Positions 1 to 8,103 of a DNA stretch of 64,000 nt are shown here, piece after piece. This DNA is from Lacisediminihabitans sp040549465. GTDB taxonomy: Bacteria > Actinomycetota > Actinomycetes > Actinomycetales > Microbacteriaceae. How positions within the stretch are numbered: position 1 is the first letter of the stretch; the number at the start of each line of letters is the position of its first letter. Below the pieces are notes generated by a model, which saw only the letters and a list, made by a program, of their open reading frames with translations, was not told the DNA's origin and did not search any database. The DNA lies in NCBI RefSeq assembly GCF_040549465.1, contig NZ_JBEPTL010000007.1, forward strand, positions 89,956 to 153,955, read 5' to 3'. The position numbers were made by a program, and so were the translations under genes.

Positions 1-522
1 ACGATCACCATCATCATTCTGCTGCTGGTCGGCAACCTGGAGCGGAGCCGCGTTGGTCGCGCCTGGGTCGCCATTCGCGAGGATGAGGATGCCGCCGAGA
101 TCATGGGCGTGCCGGTCTTCAAATACAAGGTCTGGGCCTTCGCCATCGGAGCCGCCGTCGGCGGTCTCTCCGGTTCGCTGTTCTCTGGTCAGATCGGATT
201 CGTCAACAACCAGAAGTTCGATGTGCCGACCTCGATCCTGTTCCTGGCCGCGGTGGTGCTCGGCGGTGCGGGCAACAAGGTCGGAGCGATTATCGGTGGC
301 GCCATCGTCGCCTACGTCCCGTTCCGCTTCACGGCGATCGCACCCTACAAATACCTGATCTTCGGCGTCGTTCTGGTGATCCTGATGCTTTGGCGTGCCA
401 GAGGACTGTTGCCCGCGCGGCAGAAGCTGCTGGCCTACGGCAAGTCGACTTACGAGCGCGTCACGAATCGTGAATCCGAACCACCCGCCACAGGCCTCGC
501 CCCGGAAGGGGAGCGGAAGTGA
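1..522 (+). CDS. livM: Branched-chain amino acid ABC transporter permease, C-terminal part (LivM-like)
   Basis: The frame is open from base 1, so the N-terminus lies outside the window; 173 codons remain plus the stop. The visible part has the LivM C-terminal pattern: the EDEDAAEIMGVPVFKYKVWAF loop (the EAA-like motif that contacts the ATPases), then three hydrophobic segments with the Gly-rich VLGGAGNKVGAIIGGAIVAY stretch. LivM forms the membrane channel of the Liv importer together with LivH, which is presumably upstream. The stop overlaps the GTG start of livG by 4 nt, so the two are translationally coupled. The family is clear; substrate assignment to branched-chain amino acids rests on the family and on the bkd genes next door. 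Confidence 0.9.
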   Translation, partial: TITIIILLLVGNLERSRVGRAWVAIREDEDAAEIMGVPVFKYKVWAFAIGAAVGGLSGSLFSGQIGFVNNQKFDVPTSILFLAAVVLGGAGNKVGAIIGGAIVAYVPFRFTAIAPYKYLIFGVVLVILMLWRARGLLPARQKLLAYGKSTYERVTNRESEPPATGLAPEGERK

Positions 523-1412
523 GCGCGGAAACGCCGGCCGCGGCATCCGGCTCCGAGGTTGCTCTCGACGAGCTGGGCATCGACAAGGACACCGCAGAAG
601 GTGCGGCGCCCGAGCGAAACATCGCTGTGGGCGTCGGCGAGAACATCATGGAGATCCGGAATCTCACCGTCAAGTTCGGCGGCCTCACGGCTCTGGACGA
701 CGTGTCGTTCGACATCAGGCGCGGTGAGATCCTCGGTCTCATCGGCCCGAACGGCGCGGGCAAGACCACCTGTTTCAACGCCATGACCGGCGTCTACAAG
801 CCGAGCGGTGGCCAGGTGACGCTCGACGGACAGTCCGTGCTCGGGCGAACCCGCCACAGGATCACCAGACTGGGGCTTGCCAGAACCTTCCAGAACATCA
901 GGCTCTTCGGCGAGATGACGGCACTGGAGAACGTGGTCGTCGGCCTCGATGCCAGACACAAGACGAGTGTCGTCGGCGCCCTGCTGCGACTGCCCCGTCA
1001 TCGTCGCGAAGAGAGGTCCTCGATCGAGCGTGGCATGGCCCTCCTCGAATTCGTCGGAATCGCGGATGACGCGGCCGTGCTCGCCCGTCACCTCTCCTAC
1101 GGCCACCAGCGTCGCCTCGAGATCGCGCGTGCGCTGGCCACTGACCCCAAGGTGCTCTGCCTCGACGAACCCGCTGCGGGATTCAACCCGGCGGAGAAAG
1201 AAGATCTGATGACGCTCATCCGCGCTATCAGGGACGACGGGTACACCGTGCTGCTGATTGAGCACGACATGAAACTCGTGATGGGCCTCACCGATCGCAT
1301 CATCGTGCTCGAGTTCGGCAAGAAGCTCGCCGACGGCATCCCCGTCGATATCCGCAACGACCCGCGAGTCGTCGCCGCCTACCTGGGGGAGCCTGAAGAT
1401 GACGTTGCTTGA
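519..1412 (+). CDS. livG: Branched-chain amino acid ABC transporter ATP-binding protein LivG
   Basis: A 297-residue ABC ATPase with Walker A GPNGAGKTT (about residues 76-84), signature LSYGHQ (192-197) and Walker B VLCLDEPAAG (about 212-221). The C-terminus carries the LivG-type FGKKLADGIP and ending VAAYLGE. It energises uptake through LivM/LivH. The GTG start overlaps livM by 4 nt. The first 43 residues are a non-conserved, acidic/Ala-rich extension; an internal ATG at 648 (MEIRNLTVKF) gives the usual LivG length, so the extension may or may not be translated. The end overlaps the start of livF by 14 nt, indicating one operon. Confidence 0.93.
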   Translation: MSAETPAAASGSEVALDELGIDKDTAEGAAPERNIAVGVGENIMEIRNLTVKFGGLTALDDVSFDIRRGEILGLIGPNGAGKTTCFNAMTGVYKPSGGQVTLDGQSVLGRTRHRITRLGLARTFQNIRLFGEMTALENVVVGLDARHKTSVVGALLRLPRHRREERSSIERGMALLEFVGIADDAAVLARHLSYGHQRRLEIARALATDPKVLCLDEPAAGFNPAEKEDLMTLIRAIRDDGYTVLLIEHDMKLVMGLTDRIIVLEFGKKLADGIPVDIRNDPRVVAAYLGEPEDDVA

Positions 1413-2112
1413 ACTGAAGAACGTCAGCGTGCGCTACGGGCGCATCGAGGCGATCCATGACATGTCCTTCGCGGTCGACGAGGGTGAGATCGTCAGCCTG
1501 ATCGGCGCGAACGGTGCGGGTAAGACCACCACCATGAAGACGATCTCGGGGCTGCTCAACCCGAGCTCCGGCAGCATCCATTTCGACGGTGAAGACATCA
1601 CCACCATGAAGGCGCACATCCGTGTCGTCCACGGCATCTCGCAGGCGCCAGAAGGTCGCGGGGTGTTTCCTGGTATGACGGTATTGGAGAACCTCGACAT
1701 GGGCGCTTTCGGCCGTAAGGACCGCAGCAGCATGAAGGTGGACTTCGAGAGGGTATTCACGCTGTTCCCGAGGCTGGCGGAACGCAGGTCACAGGTGGGC
1801 GGAACGATGTCGGGCGGTGAGCAGCAGATGCTCGCCATCGGTCGCGCACTCATGTCGCAGCCGCGACTGCTACTGCTGGACGAGCCCTCGATGGGACTCG
1901 CTCCGCAGTTCATCAAGCAGATCTTCACGATCATCTCGGAGATCAATGAGCAGGGTACGACGGTGCTGCTCGTCGAGCAGAACGCCAACCAGGCCCTCGC
2001 ACGAGCCGACCGGGCTTTCGTGCTCGAAACCGGAACGATCACCCACAGTGGCACCGGCAGGGAACTGCTGGCGAATCCCGCGATCAAAGAGGCATACCTC
2101 GGCGTCGGTTGA
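1399..2112 (+). CDS. livF: Branched-chain amino acid ABC transporter ATP-binding protein LivF
   Basis: A 237-residue ABC ATPase of normal LivF length. It has Walker A GANGAGKTT (about 36-44), the LivF-typical SQAPEGRGVFPGMTVLENL stretch, signature MSGGEQQML and Walker B LLLLDEPSMGLAP. It is the second nucleotide-binding subunit of the Liv importer. The ATG lies inside the end of livG, so it is co-transcribed and coupled. No ligand-binding protein (LivK/J) is visible in this window; it would be expected upstream. Confidence 0.94.
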   Translation: MTLLELKNVSVRYGRIEAIHDMSFAVDEGEIVSLIGANGAGKTTTMKTISGLLNPSSGSIHFDGEDITTMKAHIRVVHGISQAPEGRGVFPGMTVLENLDMGAFGRKDRSSMKVDFERVFTLFPRLAERRSQVGGTMSGGEQQMLAIGRALMSQPRLLLLDEPSMGLAPQFIKQIFTIISEINEQGTTVLLVEQNANQALARADRAFVLETGTITHSGTGRELLANPAIKEAYLGVG

Positions 2113-2185
2113 TCGAGAGCCGTGGTGCGCGGCGGGTTGTGTTCGCCGCATCGGGTGACTAGCGTCAAGGTATCTCCGGGTAACG

Positions 2186-3463
2186 ATGCCCGGGCCGGCC
2201 AGCGGTTTACCAACCGCGGCTGTGAGTGATCGCCTCGCCGCCGACGTACCTGTTGAAAGCGGAGCAGATCGGGAGATCATGTTGCGCGCAACTGTTGCTG
2301 ACCACACGCTGGACCACCAGCTGGGGGGCATGAGCGATGAACTCGTGCAACTCCTCACCCCGCAGGGAGAGCGGGTGAGCAACCATCTCTACGATCCATG
2401 GATCGCGGATCTCACGCCGGGGCAGTTGCTCGGGCTGTATGAAGATCTCGTCGTCGTCCGCCGCATCGACACCGAGGCCACCGCACTGCAACGACAGGGT
2501 GAACTGGGCCTCTGGCCGCCGCTGCTCGGTCAGGAGGCTGCCCAGGTCGGCTCGGCCAGGACGCTCCGCGCCGACGATTTCGTCTTCTCCAGCTACCGCG
2601 AGAACGCGGTGGCCTACTGTCGGGGCGTCGAACTCATCGACCTCGTCCGTGTCTGGCGCGGCACGGCAGCTTCCGGGTGGAACCCCTACGACGTGGGCAT
2701 GGCCACCCCCGCGGTGATCATCGGCGCCCAGACGCTTCACGCCACCGGCTATGCGATCGGTTGCGCCAAAGACGGCGTCGACTCGGTGGCTGTCGCGTAC
2801 TTCGGTGACGGCGCCACCAGCCAGGGGGATGTCAACGAGGCGATGGTCTTCGCCGCCAGCTTCCATGCCCCGGTGATCTTCTTCTGCCAGAACAACCAGT
2901 GGGCGATCTCCGAGCCGGTTGGCCTGCAGTCCGGGCTGCCACTCGCCTCGCGGGCGCCGGGGTTCGGCATCCCGAGCCTGCGGGTCGACGGCAACGATGT
3001 ACTCGCGGTCACAGCGGCGATGCGCTGCGCGCTGGACAGGGCGCGCACGGGCGGCGGGCCGACCTTCATCGAGGCCGTGACCTACCGGATGGGGCCGCAC
3101 ACGACATCCGATGACCCGAGTCGCTACGTCGACCCGGCTGAGCGGGAGAAGTGGGCCGCCAAGGACCCGATTGCCCGAGTGGAGGCTTTTCTCGAGAGCG
3201 AGGGTATTCTCACCGACGAGGCCAGGGCATCGGTCGCGGCGAAGGCGGATGACGTGGCCACCCATTTTCGTGCGGGCTGTCTCTCGCTCGAGGACCCCGA
3301 GGCGCTGAGCGTCTTCGACAACGTCTACAGCACACCGCACTCGGGACTCGCGCGCCAGAAGAGCCAGTACGCCGCGTACCTGGCCGGCTTCGAGGCTCCT
3401 GCTGACGCTTCCGCTGATCTCGACGCTCACGCTTCCATCGATGTCGAGGGAGGCGAGCGATGA
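2186..3463 (+). CDS. bkdA: Branched-chain 2-oxoacid dehydrogenase E1 component, alpha subunit
   Basis: Thiamine-diphosphate enzyme that decarboxylates branched 2-oxoacids (the PdhA/BkdA group). The TPP motif begins with GDGATSQGDVNEA and ends about 30 residues later in FFCQNNQWAIS, the GDG...NN pattern of E1alpha. The C-terminal RMGPHTTSDDPSRY is the phosphorylation-loop region of the family. Three starts are possible: ATG 2186 (425 aa, used here), ATG 2279 with a GGGAG just upstream, and ATG 2330 (377 aa, closest to the usual length). It lies 73 nt after livF and its stop overlaps the E1beta ATG by 4 nt. Whether the complex acts on pyruvate or branched acids cannot be read from sequence alone; the surrounding leucine-catabolism genes favour branched acids. 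Confidence 0.9.
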   Translation: MPGPASGLPTAAVSDRLAADVPVESGADREIMLRATVADHTLDHQLGGMSDELVQLLTPQGERVSNHLYDPWIADLTPGQLLGLYEDLVVVRRIDTEATALQRQGELGLWPPLLGQEAAQVGSARTLRADDFVFSSYRENAVAYCRGVELIDLVRVWRGTAASGWNPYDVGMATPAVIIGAQTLHATGYAIGCAKDGVDSVAVAYFGDGATSQGDVNEAMVFAASFHAPVIFFCQNNQWAISEPVGLQSGLPLASRAPGFGIPSLRVDGNDVLAVTAAMRCALDRARTGGGPTFIEAVTYRMGPHTTSDDPSRYVDPAEREKWAAKDPIARVEAFLESEGILTDEARASVAAKADDVATHFRAGCLSLEDPEALSVFDNVYSTPHSGLARQKSQYAAYLAGFEAPADASADLDAHASIDVEGGER

Positions 3464-4467
3464 CCGAACTCACCCTCTCCCGCGCCATCGGCACGGGCCT
3501 TCGCCGTGCACTGGCTGACGATCCGAAGGTCGTTCTGCTCGGGGAGGACATCGGCAAGCTGGGCGGCGTGTTCCGGGTGACCGACGGTCTGCAGGAGGAA
3601 TTCGGGCGCGACAGGGTGATGGACACGCCTCTCGCTGAGGCTGGCATCCTCGGGACCGCGGTGGGGCTGGCCTTCCGCGGCTATCGTCCGGTCGTGGAGA
3701 TCCAGTTCGACGGCTTCATCTATCCGGCCTTCGACCAGATCGTGGCCCAGGTGGCGAAGATGCACTACCGCACTGCGGGCGCGGTGACGATGCCGATCAC
3801 GATCCGGGTACCGTTCGGCGGCGGGATCGGGGCGGTCGAACATCACTCGGAGTCGCCGGAGGCCTACTTCACGCACACGTCCGGTCTCCGGGTGATCGCC
3901 TGCTCGAACCCCCAGGATGCTCACACGCTGATCCGCCAGGCGATCGCCTGCGACGACCCTGTGCTGTTCTTCGAGCCCAAGCGGCGCTACTGGATGAAAG
4001 GCGAGGTCGAGGAGGAATTCGGGCCACAGACACTGTCGATGGAGTCTGCGCGGGTCGTGTGCGAGGGGACGGATGTGACCCTGGTGGCCTACGGTCCGCT
4101 GGTCGCAACCGCGATGGATGCCGCGACCGCAGCATCCGACGACGGCATCTCCATCGAGGTGATCGACCTGCGTTCCCTCTCGCCTGTCGATTTCGACACC
4201 GTCGAGGCGTCGGTGCGCAAGACCGGACGCCTGGTCGTCACCCACGAAGCACAACAGTTCGGCGGACTGGGCGCAGAGATCGCTGCGAGCATCACCGATC
4301 GCTGCTTCTACTTTCTCGAGGCCGCTCCCGCGCGGGTCACCGGTTTCGACGTGCCCTACCCGCCGGCCAAGCTCGAAGAGCACTTCCTACCAGACCTCGA
4401 CCGGATGTTGGACGCTGTCGACCGCGTACTCGGTCGCGCGAATTCCCTCACCGGCTGGAAGGCGTGA
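3460..4467 (+). CDS. bkdB: Branched-chain 2-oxoacid dehydrogenase E1 component, beta subunit
   Basis: A 335-residue transketolase-type E1beta subunit. Diagnostic stretches are VLLGEDIGKLGGVFRVTDGL, DTPLAEAGILGTAVGLAFRG, the VRVPFGGGIGAVEHHSESPE active-site region (usually GGG...G..HSQS) and the C-terminal PPAKLEEHFLPD. It pairs with the alpha subunit to form the E1 heterotetramer. ATGA overlap with the alpha gene shows translational coupling, and the E2 gene starts within a few bases of its stop. Length and motifs are normal. Confidence 0.93.
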   Translation: MTELTLSRAIGTGLRRALADDPKVVLLGEDIGKLGGVFRVTDGLQEEFGRDRVMDTPLAEAGILGTAVGLAFRGYRPVVEIQFDGFIYPAFDQIVAQVAKMHYRTAGAVTMPITIRVPFGGGIGAVEHHSESPEAYFTHTSGLRVIACSNPQDAHTLIRQAIACDDPVLFFEPKRRYWMKGEVEEEFGPQTLSMESARVVCEGTDVTLVAYGPLVATAMDAATAASDDGISIEVIDLRSLSPVDFDTVEASVRKTGRLVVTHEAQQFGGLGAEIAASITDRCFYFLEAAPARVTGFDVPYPPAKLEEHFLPDLDRMLDAVDRVLGRANSLTGWKA

Positions 4468-4469
4468 CC

Positions 4470-5699
4470 ATGACGACTAAGGAATTTCGACTTCCCGATC
4501 TCGGCGAGGGACTCACGGAGTCCGAACTCGTCGCCTGGCATGTTGCCGTCGGCGACCTCGTCAGTCTCAACCAGACGATCGCAGAGGTGGAGTCCGCCAA
4601 GGCGGTGGTGCAACTGCCTTCGCCCTGTGCCGGCGTCGTCACACGGCTCGTCGGTGAGCCCGGCGCGACGATGGCTGTCGGGACGGTGATCGCCGCATTC
4701 GAAGTGGAGGATGCTCCCGCTCCCGCGCGCAACCCGGTCCTGGTGGGGTACGGGGCCCCGGTCGAGCGTACCGACCGGCCGCAGCGCCGCGCGCGGAGCG
4801 GGGTGGCGGCGTCGTCTGGAGTGACTTCGACGGGCTCAGTCGCCGAACGACCACGGTCCACTCCGCCGGTGCGTCGGCTCGCCCACGACCTCGGCGTGGA
4901 ACTCGAGTTGCTGAGGGGGAGCGGCGAAGACGGCGTGATCACCCGCGAAGACGTGCAGGCTGCGGCATCCGTGGTCTCGGTTTCGCCCGTCGCGCAGGTG
5001 GGGGAGACCAGAACCCCGATCTCCGGGGTGCGGAAGCGCACCGCCGAGGCGATGGTGTCGAGTGCGTTCACGGCGCCGCACGTGACGGAATTCCTGACGG
5101 TGGATGTCACGCCCACCGTCGAGCTCGTGGAATCCCTGCAGGCCGGAAGGGAGTTTCGCGAGCACCGGCTGACCATGCTGACGGTTGTCGCAAAGGCGGT
5201 GTGCCTCGCAGCGGCGCGTACTCCGTCAGTCAACTCGCGCTGGGACGAGGCGAATCGGGAGATCGTGCAGTTCGATCACCTGAATCTCGGTATCGCGGTG
5301 GCGACGTCCCGGGGGCTTCTCGTGCCGAATATTCCGAATGCGGAATCTTTTGCCCTCGGCGAGCTGGCTGATGCGATCACGGGACTCGCCGAAACGGCAC
5401 GCGCCGGTACGATTACGCCAGCGCAGCTGTCGGGCGGAACTTTCACCATTTCGAATATCGGGGTTTTCGGTGTCGGTGCCGGGACCCCGATCATCAACCC
5501 GGGTGAGGCGGCGATCCTCGCCACCGGCGCAGTTCGTCGGATGCCGTGGGAATACCGCGGTGAGATCGCGCTCCGGCAGGTGATGACGCTGAGTCTCTCC
5601 TTCGACCACCGGCTGGTCGATGGTGAGCAGGGTTCGCGGTTTCTTACCGACGTCGGAGGGATTCTGGGCGAGCCCGGGCGTGTGCTCGCGATGGTCTGA
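4470..5699 (+). CDS. bkdC: Branched-chain 2-oxoacid dehydrogenase E2 component (lipoamide acyltransferase)
   Basis: A 409-residue E2 with all three expected parts: an N-terminal lipoyl domain with the lipoylated lysine in VESAKAVVQLP (K44), a peripheral-subunit (E3)-binding domain around residues 130-165 (TPPVRRLAHDLGVELELLRG), and a C-terminal CoA-dependent acyltransferase domain ending with SFDHRLVDGEQ (catalytic His near 380, HxxxDG motif). It transfers the acyl group from lipoate to CoA. ATG 4470 was chosen; GTG 4464 overlaps the E1beta stop in a GTGA and is an alternative. No E3 (lipoamide dehydrogenase) gene is in the window, so E3 is probably shared from elsewhere. Confidence 0.93.
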   Translation: MTTKEFRLPDLGEGLTESELVAWHVAVGDLVSLNQTIAEVESAKAVVQLPSPCAGVVTRLVGEPGATMAVGTVIAAFEVEDAPAPARNPVLVGYGAPVERTDRPQRRARSGVAASSGVTSTGSVAERPRSTPPVRRLAHDLGVELELLRGSGEDGVITREDVQAAASVVSVSPVAQVGETRTPISGVRKRTAEAMVSSAFTAPHVTEFLTVDVTPTVELVESLQAGREFREHRLTMLTVVAKAVCLAAARTPSVNSRWDEANREIVQFDHLNLGIAVATSRGLLVPNIPNAESFALGELADAITGLAETARAGTITPAQLSGGTFTISNIGVFGVGAGTPIINPGEAAILATGAVRRMPWEYRGEIALRQVMTLSLSFDHRLVDGEQGSRFLTDVGGILGEPGRVLAMV

Positions 5700-5717
5700 G
5701 TTCCCTGAATCGCTGGA

Positions 5718-5781
5718 AACGGGGTCATTGCGGCCGGACCGGGCCGTCGCGTTGACCCGTCTTGGCCGCAATGACCCCGTT
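5718..5781. terminator. Long perfect inverted repeat after the bkd operon
   Basis: Two 18-nt arms, 5718-5735 and 5764-5781, are exact reverse complements, separated by 28 nt. The element lies between the convergent ends of bkdC (plus) and the TetR gene (minus), where a bidirectional terminator is expected. There is no T-tract, and the long loop is unusual, so a mobile palindromic repeat is an alternative. Confidence 0.6.
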
Positions 5782-5836
5782 CGCCGTGTTTGGCTGACCG
5801 GCATTCTGGGGACGAGCAACGCCGCGCGGCGGGGTG

Positions 5837-6406
5837 TCAGCTGTTGAGGGCGGCCAGCGCCATCCTCTCCAGAATCGCGCGCAGGTCGCGGGAGTTGCCG
5901 GTGTGCGGCGTCGAGTTGATCAGCCCGAAGGTGGCATGGGCGCGAGTGCGCAGGGCGAGTGCGAGGGCGTCCGGATGGATGCGTTCCAGCGCGGCTACCC
6001 AGAGCTCGACGTATCCGCGCTGGAGGGCACGAACCCGGTGGCGGTCGGGGTCGGCGAGGCTGTCGAGATCCCGATCCTGCACGCGGATGACGTCGGGATT
6101 GGCGAGGGCGAAGTTGACGTGGAAGGCGACAAGGGCTTCGAGAGTGGTGGCGGCATCCGTCTGGCTGTCGACCACCCGCTGGCCACCGTCACGCAACCCT
6201 TCGCTTACGCCGACGAGGAGCGCCGCCAGCACCGCCTGCTTACCGCTGAAGTGACGATAGACGGCCGGGCCGCTCACGCCGGCGGCAGCACCGAGATCCT
6301 CGATCGACACCCTGTCGAAACCGCGCTCGGAGAAGAGTCTGGCTGCGGCTTCGAGCAGCGCGCTGCGGCGGTCGGCCTTGGCCCGGCTGCGAACGGTGTC
6401 GGTCAT
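5837..6406 (-). CDS. TetR-family transcriptional regulator of the acyl-CoA/leucine catabolic operon
   Basis: A 189-residue TetR protein. The N-terminal helix-turn-helix spans about residues 14-58 (ALLEAAARLFSERGF through GVSGPAVYRHFSGKQAVL). The C-terminal part is the ligand-binding all-helical domain. It is divergent from the carboxylase operon starting at 6505, and two similar palindromes lie in the shared promoter region. By position it matches BkaR (Rv2506) of M. tuberculosis, a TetR repressor of the equivalent operon, so it probably represses this operon until an acyl-CoA intermediate accumulates (inference). Confidence 0.88.
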   Translation of the reverse strand: MTDTVRSRAKADRRSALLEAAARLFSERGFDRVSIEDLGAAAGVSGPAVYRHFSGKQAVLAALLVGVSEGLRDGGQRVVDSQTDAATTLEALVAFHVNFALANPDVIRVQDRDLDSLADPDRHRVRALQRGYVELWVAALERIHPDALALALRTRAHATFGLINSTPHTGNSRDLRAILERMALAALNS

Positions 6407-6427
6407 CCTCCCACTGTAGACAATTCA

Positions 6428-6469
6428 GTGAGTACCCATTAACCTAAATTGAGTTAGTGGTTACTAACT
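6428..6469. promoter_or_regulatory. Two operator-like palindromes between the TetR gene and the carboxylase operon
   Basis: AGTTAGTGGTTACTAACT at 6452-6469 is an inverted repeat with exact 7-nt arms around a 4-nt centre. A related imperfect copy, GTGAGTACCCATTAAC, lies at 6428-6443; in reverse complement it matches the first at 12 of 16 positions. Their site in the divergent promoter region and TetR-like size suggest binding by the 5837-6406 regulator. The palindrome covers a possible GTG start at 6457, which favours the ATG at 6505. Confidence 0.65.
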
Positions 6470-6504
6470 GGCTTGTCGATCTGGGTTGTCAATGGAGACG
6501 CGCG

Positions 6505-8103
6505 ATGGAAACACTGGAGAGCCGTGTCGACTCGGGCGACGCCTCCTTCCTGGCCAATGACAGCGCCCAGCGTGCCCTGGTGACGGAGCTCAGAGAACGC
6601 GTGGCCATAGCAGCCCTCGGCGGCTCGGAGAAGTCACGGCAGCGCCACATCGCGCGCGGAAAACTGCTGCCACGAGAACGCATCGACCAACTGCTCGACG
6701 AGGGGAGCCCGTTCCTCGAGATCTCGCCCCTGGCTGCCAACGGTCTCTATGGCGATGAGGCGCCGGGCGCCGGGGTGATCGCCGGGATCGGCCTGGTCGA
6801 AGGCCGTCATGTGCTGGTGATCTCCAATGACGCCACCGTCAAAGGTGGCACCTACTTTCCACTCACGGTCAAGAAACATCTGCGCGCGCAGGAGATCGCC
6901 TTCGAGAACCGGCTGCCGTGCATCTATCTCGTGGACTCCGGTGGCGCCTACCTGCCGATGCAGGACGAGGTCTTTCCCGACAGGGACCACTTCGGCCGGA
7001 TCTTCTACAACCAGGCACGGATGTCGGCGGCGAAGATCCCGCAGATCGCCTCGGTGATGGGATCCTGCACTGCCGGCGGCGCCTACGTGCCGGCGATGAG
7101 CGACGAGACGGTGATCGTGCGCGGCCAGGGCACGATCTTTCTCGGCGGACCCCCTCTCGTGAAGGCAGCCATCGGTGAGATCGTCACGGCGGAAGAACTC
7201 GGTGGTGGCGACGTGCACGCACGCATCTCCGGCGTGACCGATCACCTCGCGGATGACGACCAGCACGCCCTGCAGATCGTGCGCGACATCGTCTCGACCT
7301 TTCCCCGGCCGAACACCCAGGCCTGGGATGTGGTCGAGAGCCGTCCGCCGATCGCCGAGGAGAGCGAACTCTACGGCGTGGTTCCGACCGATGTGCAGTC
7401 GCCCTACGAGGTGCGCGAAGTGATTGCGAGACTTGTCGACGGCAGCGAGTTCCATGAATTCAAGAAGGAGTACGGCGCGACACTGGTGACCGGTTTCGCA
7501 CACCTGCACGGGCATCCGATCGGCATCGTCGCGAACAGCGGCGTGCTGTTCAGCGAGTCTGCGTTGAAGGGGGCGCACTTCATCGAGCTGTGCGACCAGC
7601 GCGGTGTCCCGATCGTCTTCCTGCAGAACATCTCCGGTTTCATGGTGGGTCGGGACGCCGAGGCCGGTGGCATCGCGAAGAACGGCGCGAAGATGGTCAC
7701 CGCCGTCGCGACCGCCAGAGTACCGAAACTCACCGTCGTGATCGGCGGATCCTTCGGTGCAGGTAACTACTCGATGGCGGGGCGCGCGTATTCGCCGCGC
7801 TTCCTCTGGATGTGGCCAGCCAGCCGTGTTTCCGTGATGGGCGGACCGCAGGCGGCGTCGGTGTTGGCGACGGTACGTCGTGAACAACTCGGCGACGAGT
7901 GGTCGGCCGAAGACCAGGCCGCTTTCGAGACCCCGATCCGTGAGCAGTACGAGGCGCAGGGGAGTCCGTACTACTCGACGGCCAGGCTCTGGGATGACGG
8001 CATCATCGATCCCGCAGACACCAGGACGGTGCTCGGTCTCGCGCTCGATGTGTGCGCGGCCGTGCCGCTGGAGGACAGCGCCTTCGGCCTGTTCCGCATG
8101 TGA
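6505..8103 (+). CDS. accD1: Acyl-CoA carboxylase beta subunit (methylcrotonyl-CoA carboxylase type carboxyltransferase)
   Basis: A 532-residue carboxyltransferase. It transfers CO2 from carboxybiotin to the acyl-CoA. Recognisable family stretches are LLPRERIDQLLDEGSPFLE, YLVDSGGAYLPMQDEVFPD, GSCTAGGAYVPAMSDE and the C-terminal GGSFGAGNYSMAGRAYSPRF with WMWPASRVSVMGG. The SGGAYLP...FPD and FGAGNYSMCGRA-like blocks are typical of the 3-methylcrotonyl-CoA type. ATG 6505 is preceded by GGAGA; an upstream in-frame GTG at 6457 lies inside the operator and is rejected. It overlaps the alpha-subunit gene by 4 nt. Confidence 0.9.
   Translation: METLESRVDSGDASFLANDSAQRALVTELRERVAIAALGGSEKSRQRHIARGKLLPRERIDQLLDEGSPFLEISPLAANGLYGDEAPGAGVIAGIGLVEGRHVLVISNDATVKGGTYFPLTVKKHLRAQEIAFENRLPCIYLVDSGGAYLPMQDEVFPDRDHFGRIFYNQARMSAAKIPQIASVMGSCTAGGAYVPAMSDETVIVRGQGTIFLGGPPLVKAAIGEIVTAEELGGGDVHARISGVTDHLADDDQHALQIVRDIVSTFPRPNTQAWDVVESRPPIAEESELYGVVPTDVQSPYEVREVIARLVDGSEFHEFKKEYGATLVTGFAHLHGHPIGIVANSGVLFSESALKGAHFIELCDQRGVPIVFLQNISGFMVGRDAEAGGIAKNGAKMVTAVATARVPKLTVVIGGSFGAGNYSMAGRAYSPRFLWMWPASRVSVMGGPQAASVLATVRREQLGDEWSAEDQAAFETPIREQYEAQGSPYYSTARLWDDGIIDPADTRTVLGLALDVCAAVPLEDSAFGLFRM

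Noticed and set aside
6457..6504. GTG 6457 as start of the carboxylase beta subunit
   Set aside because: It lies within the operator palindrome; ATG 6505 has its own ribosome site and gives the normal family length.
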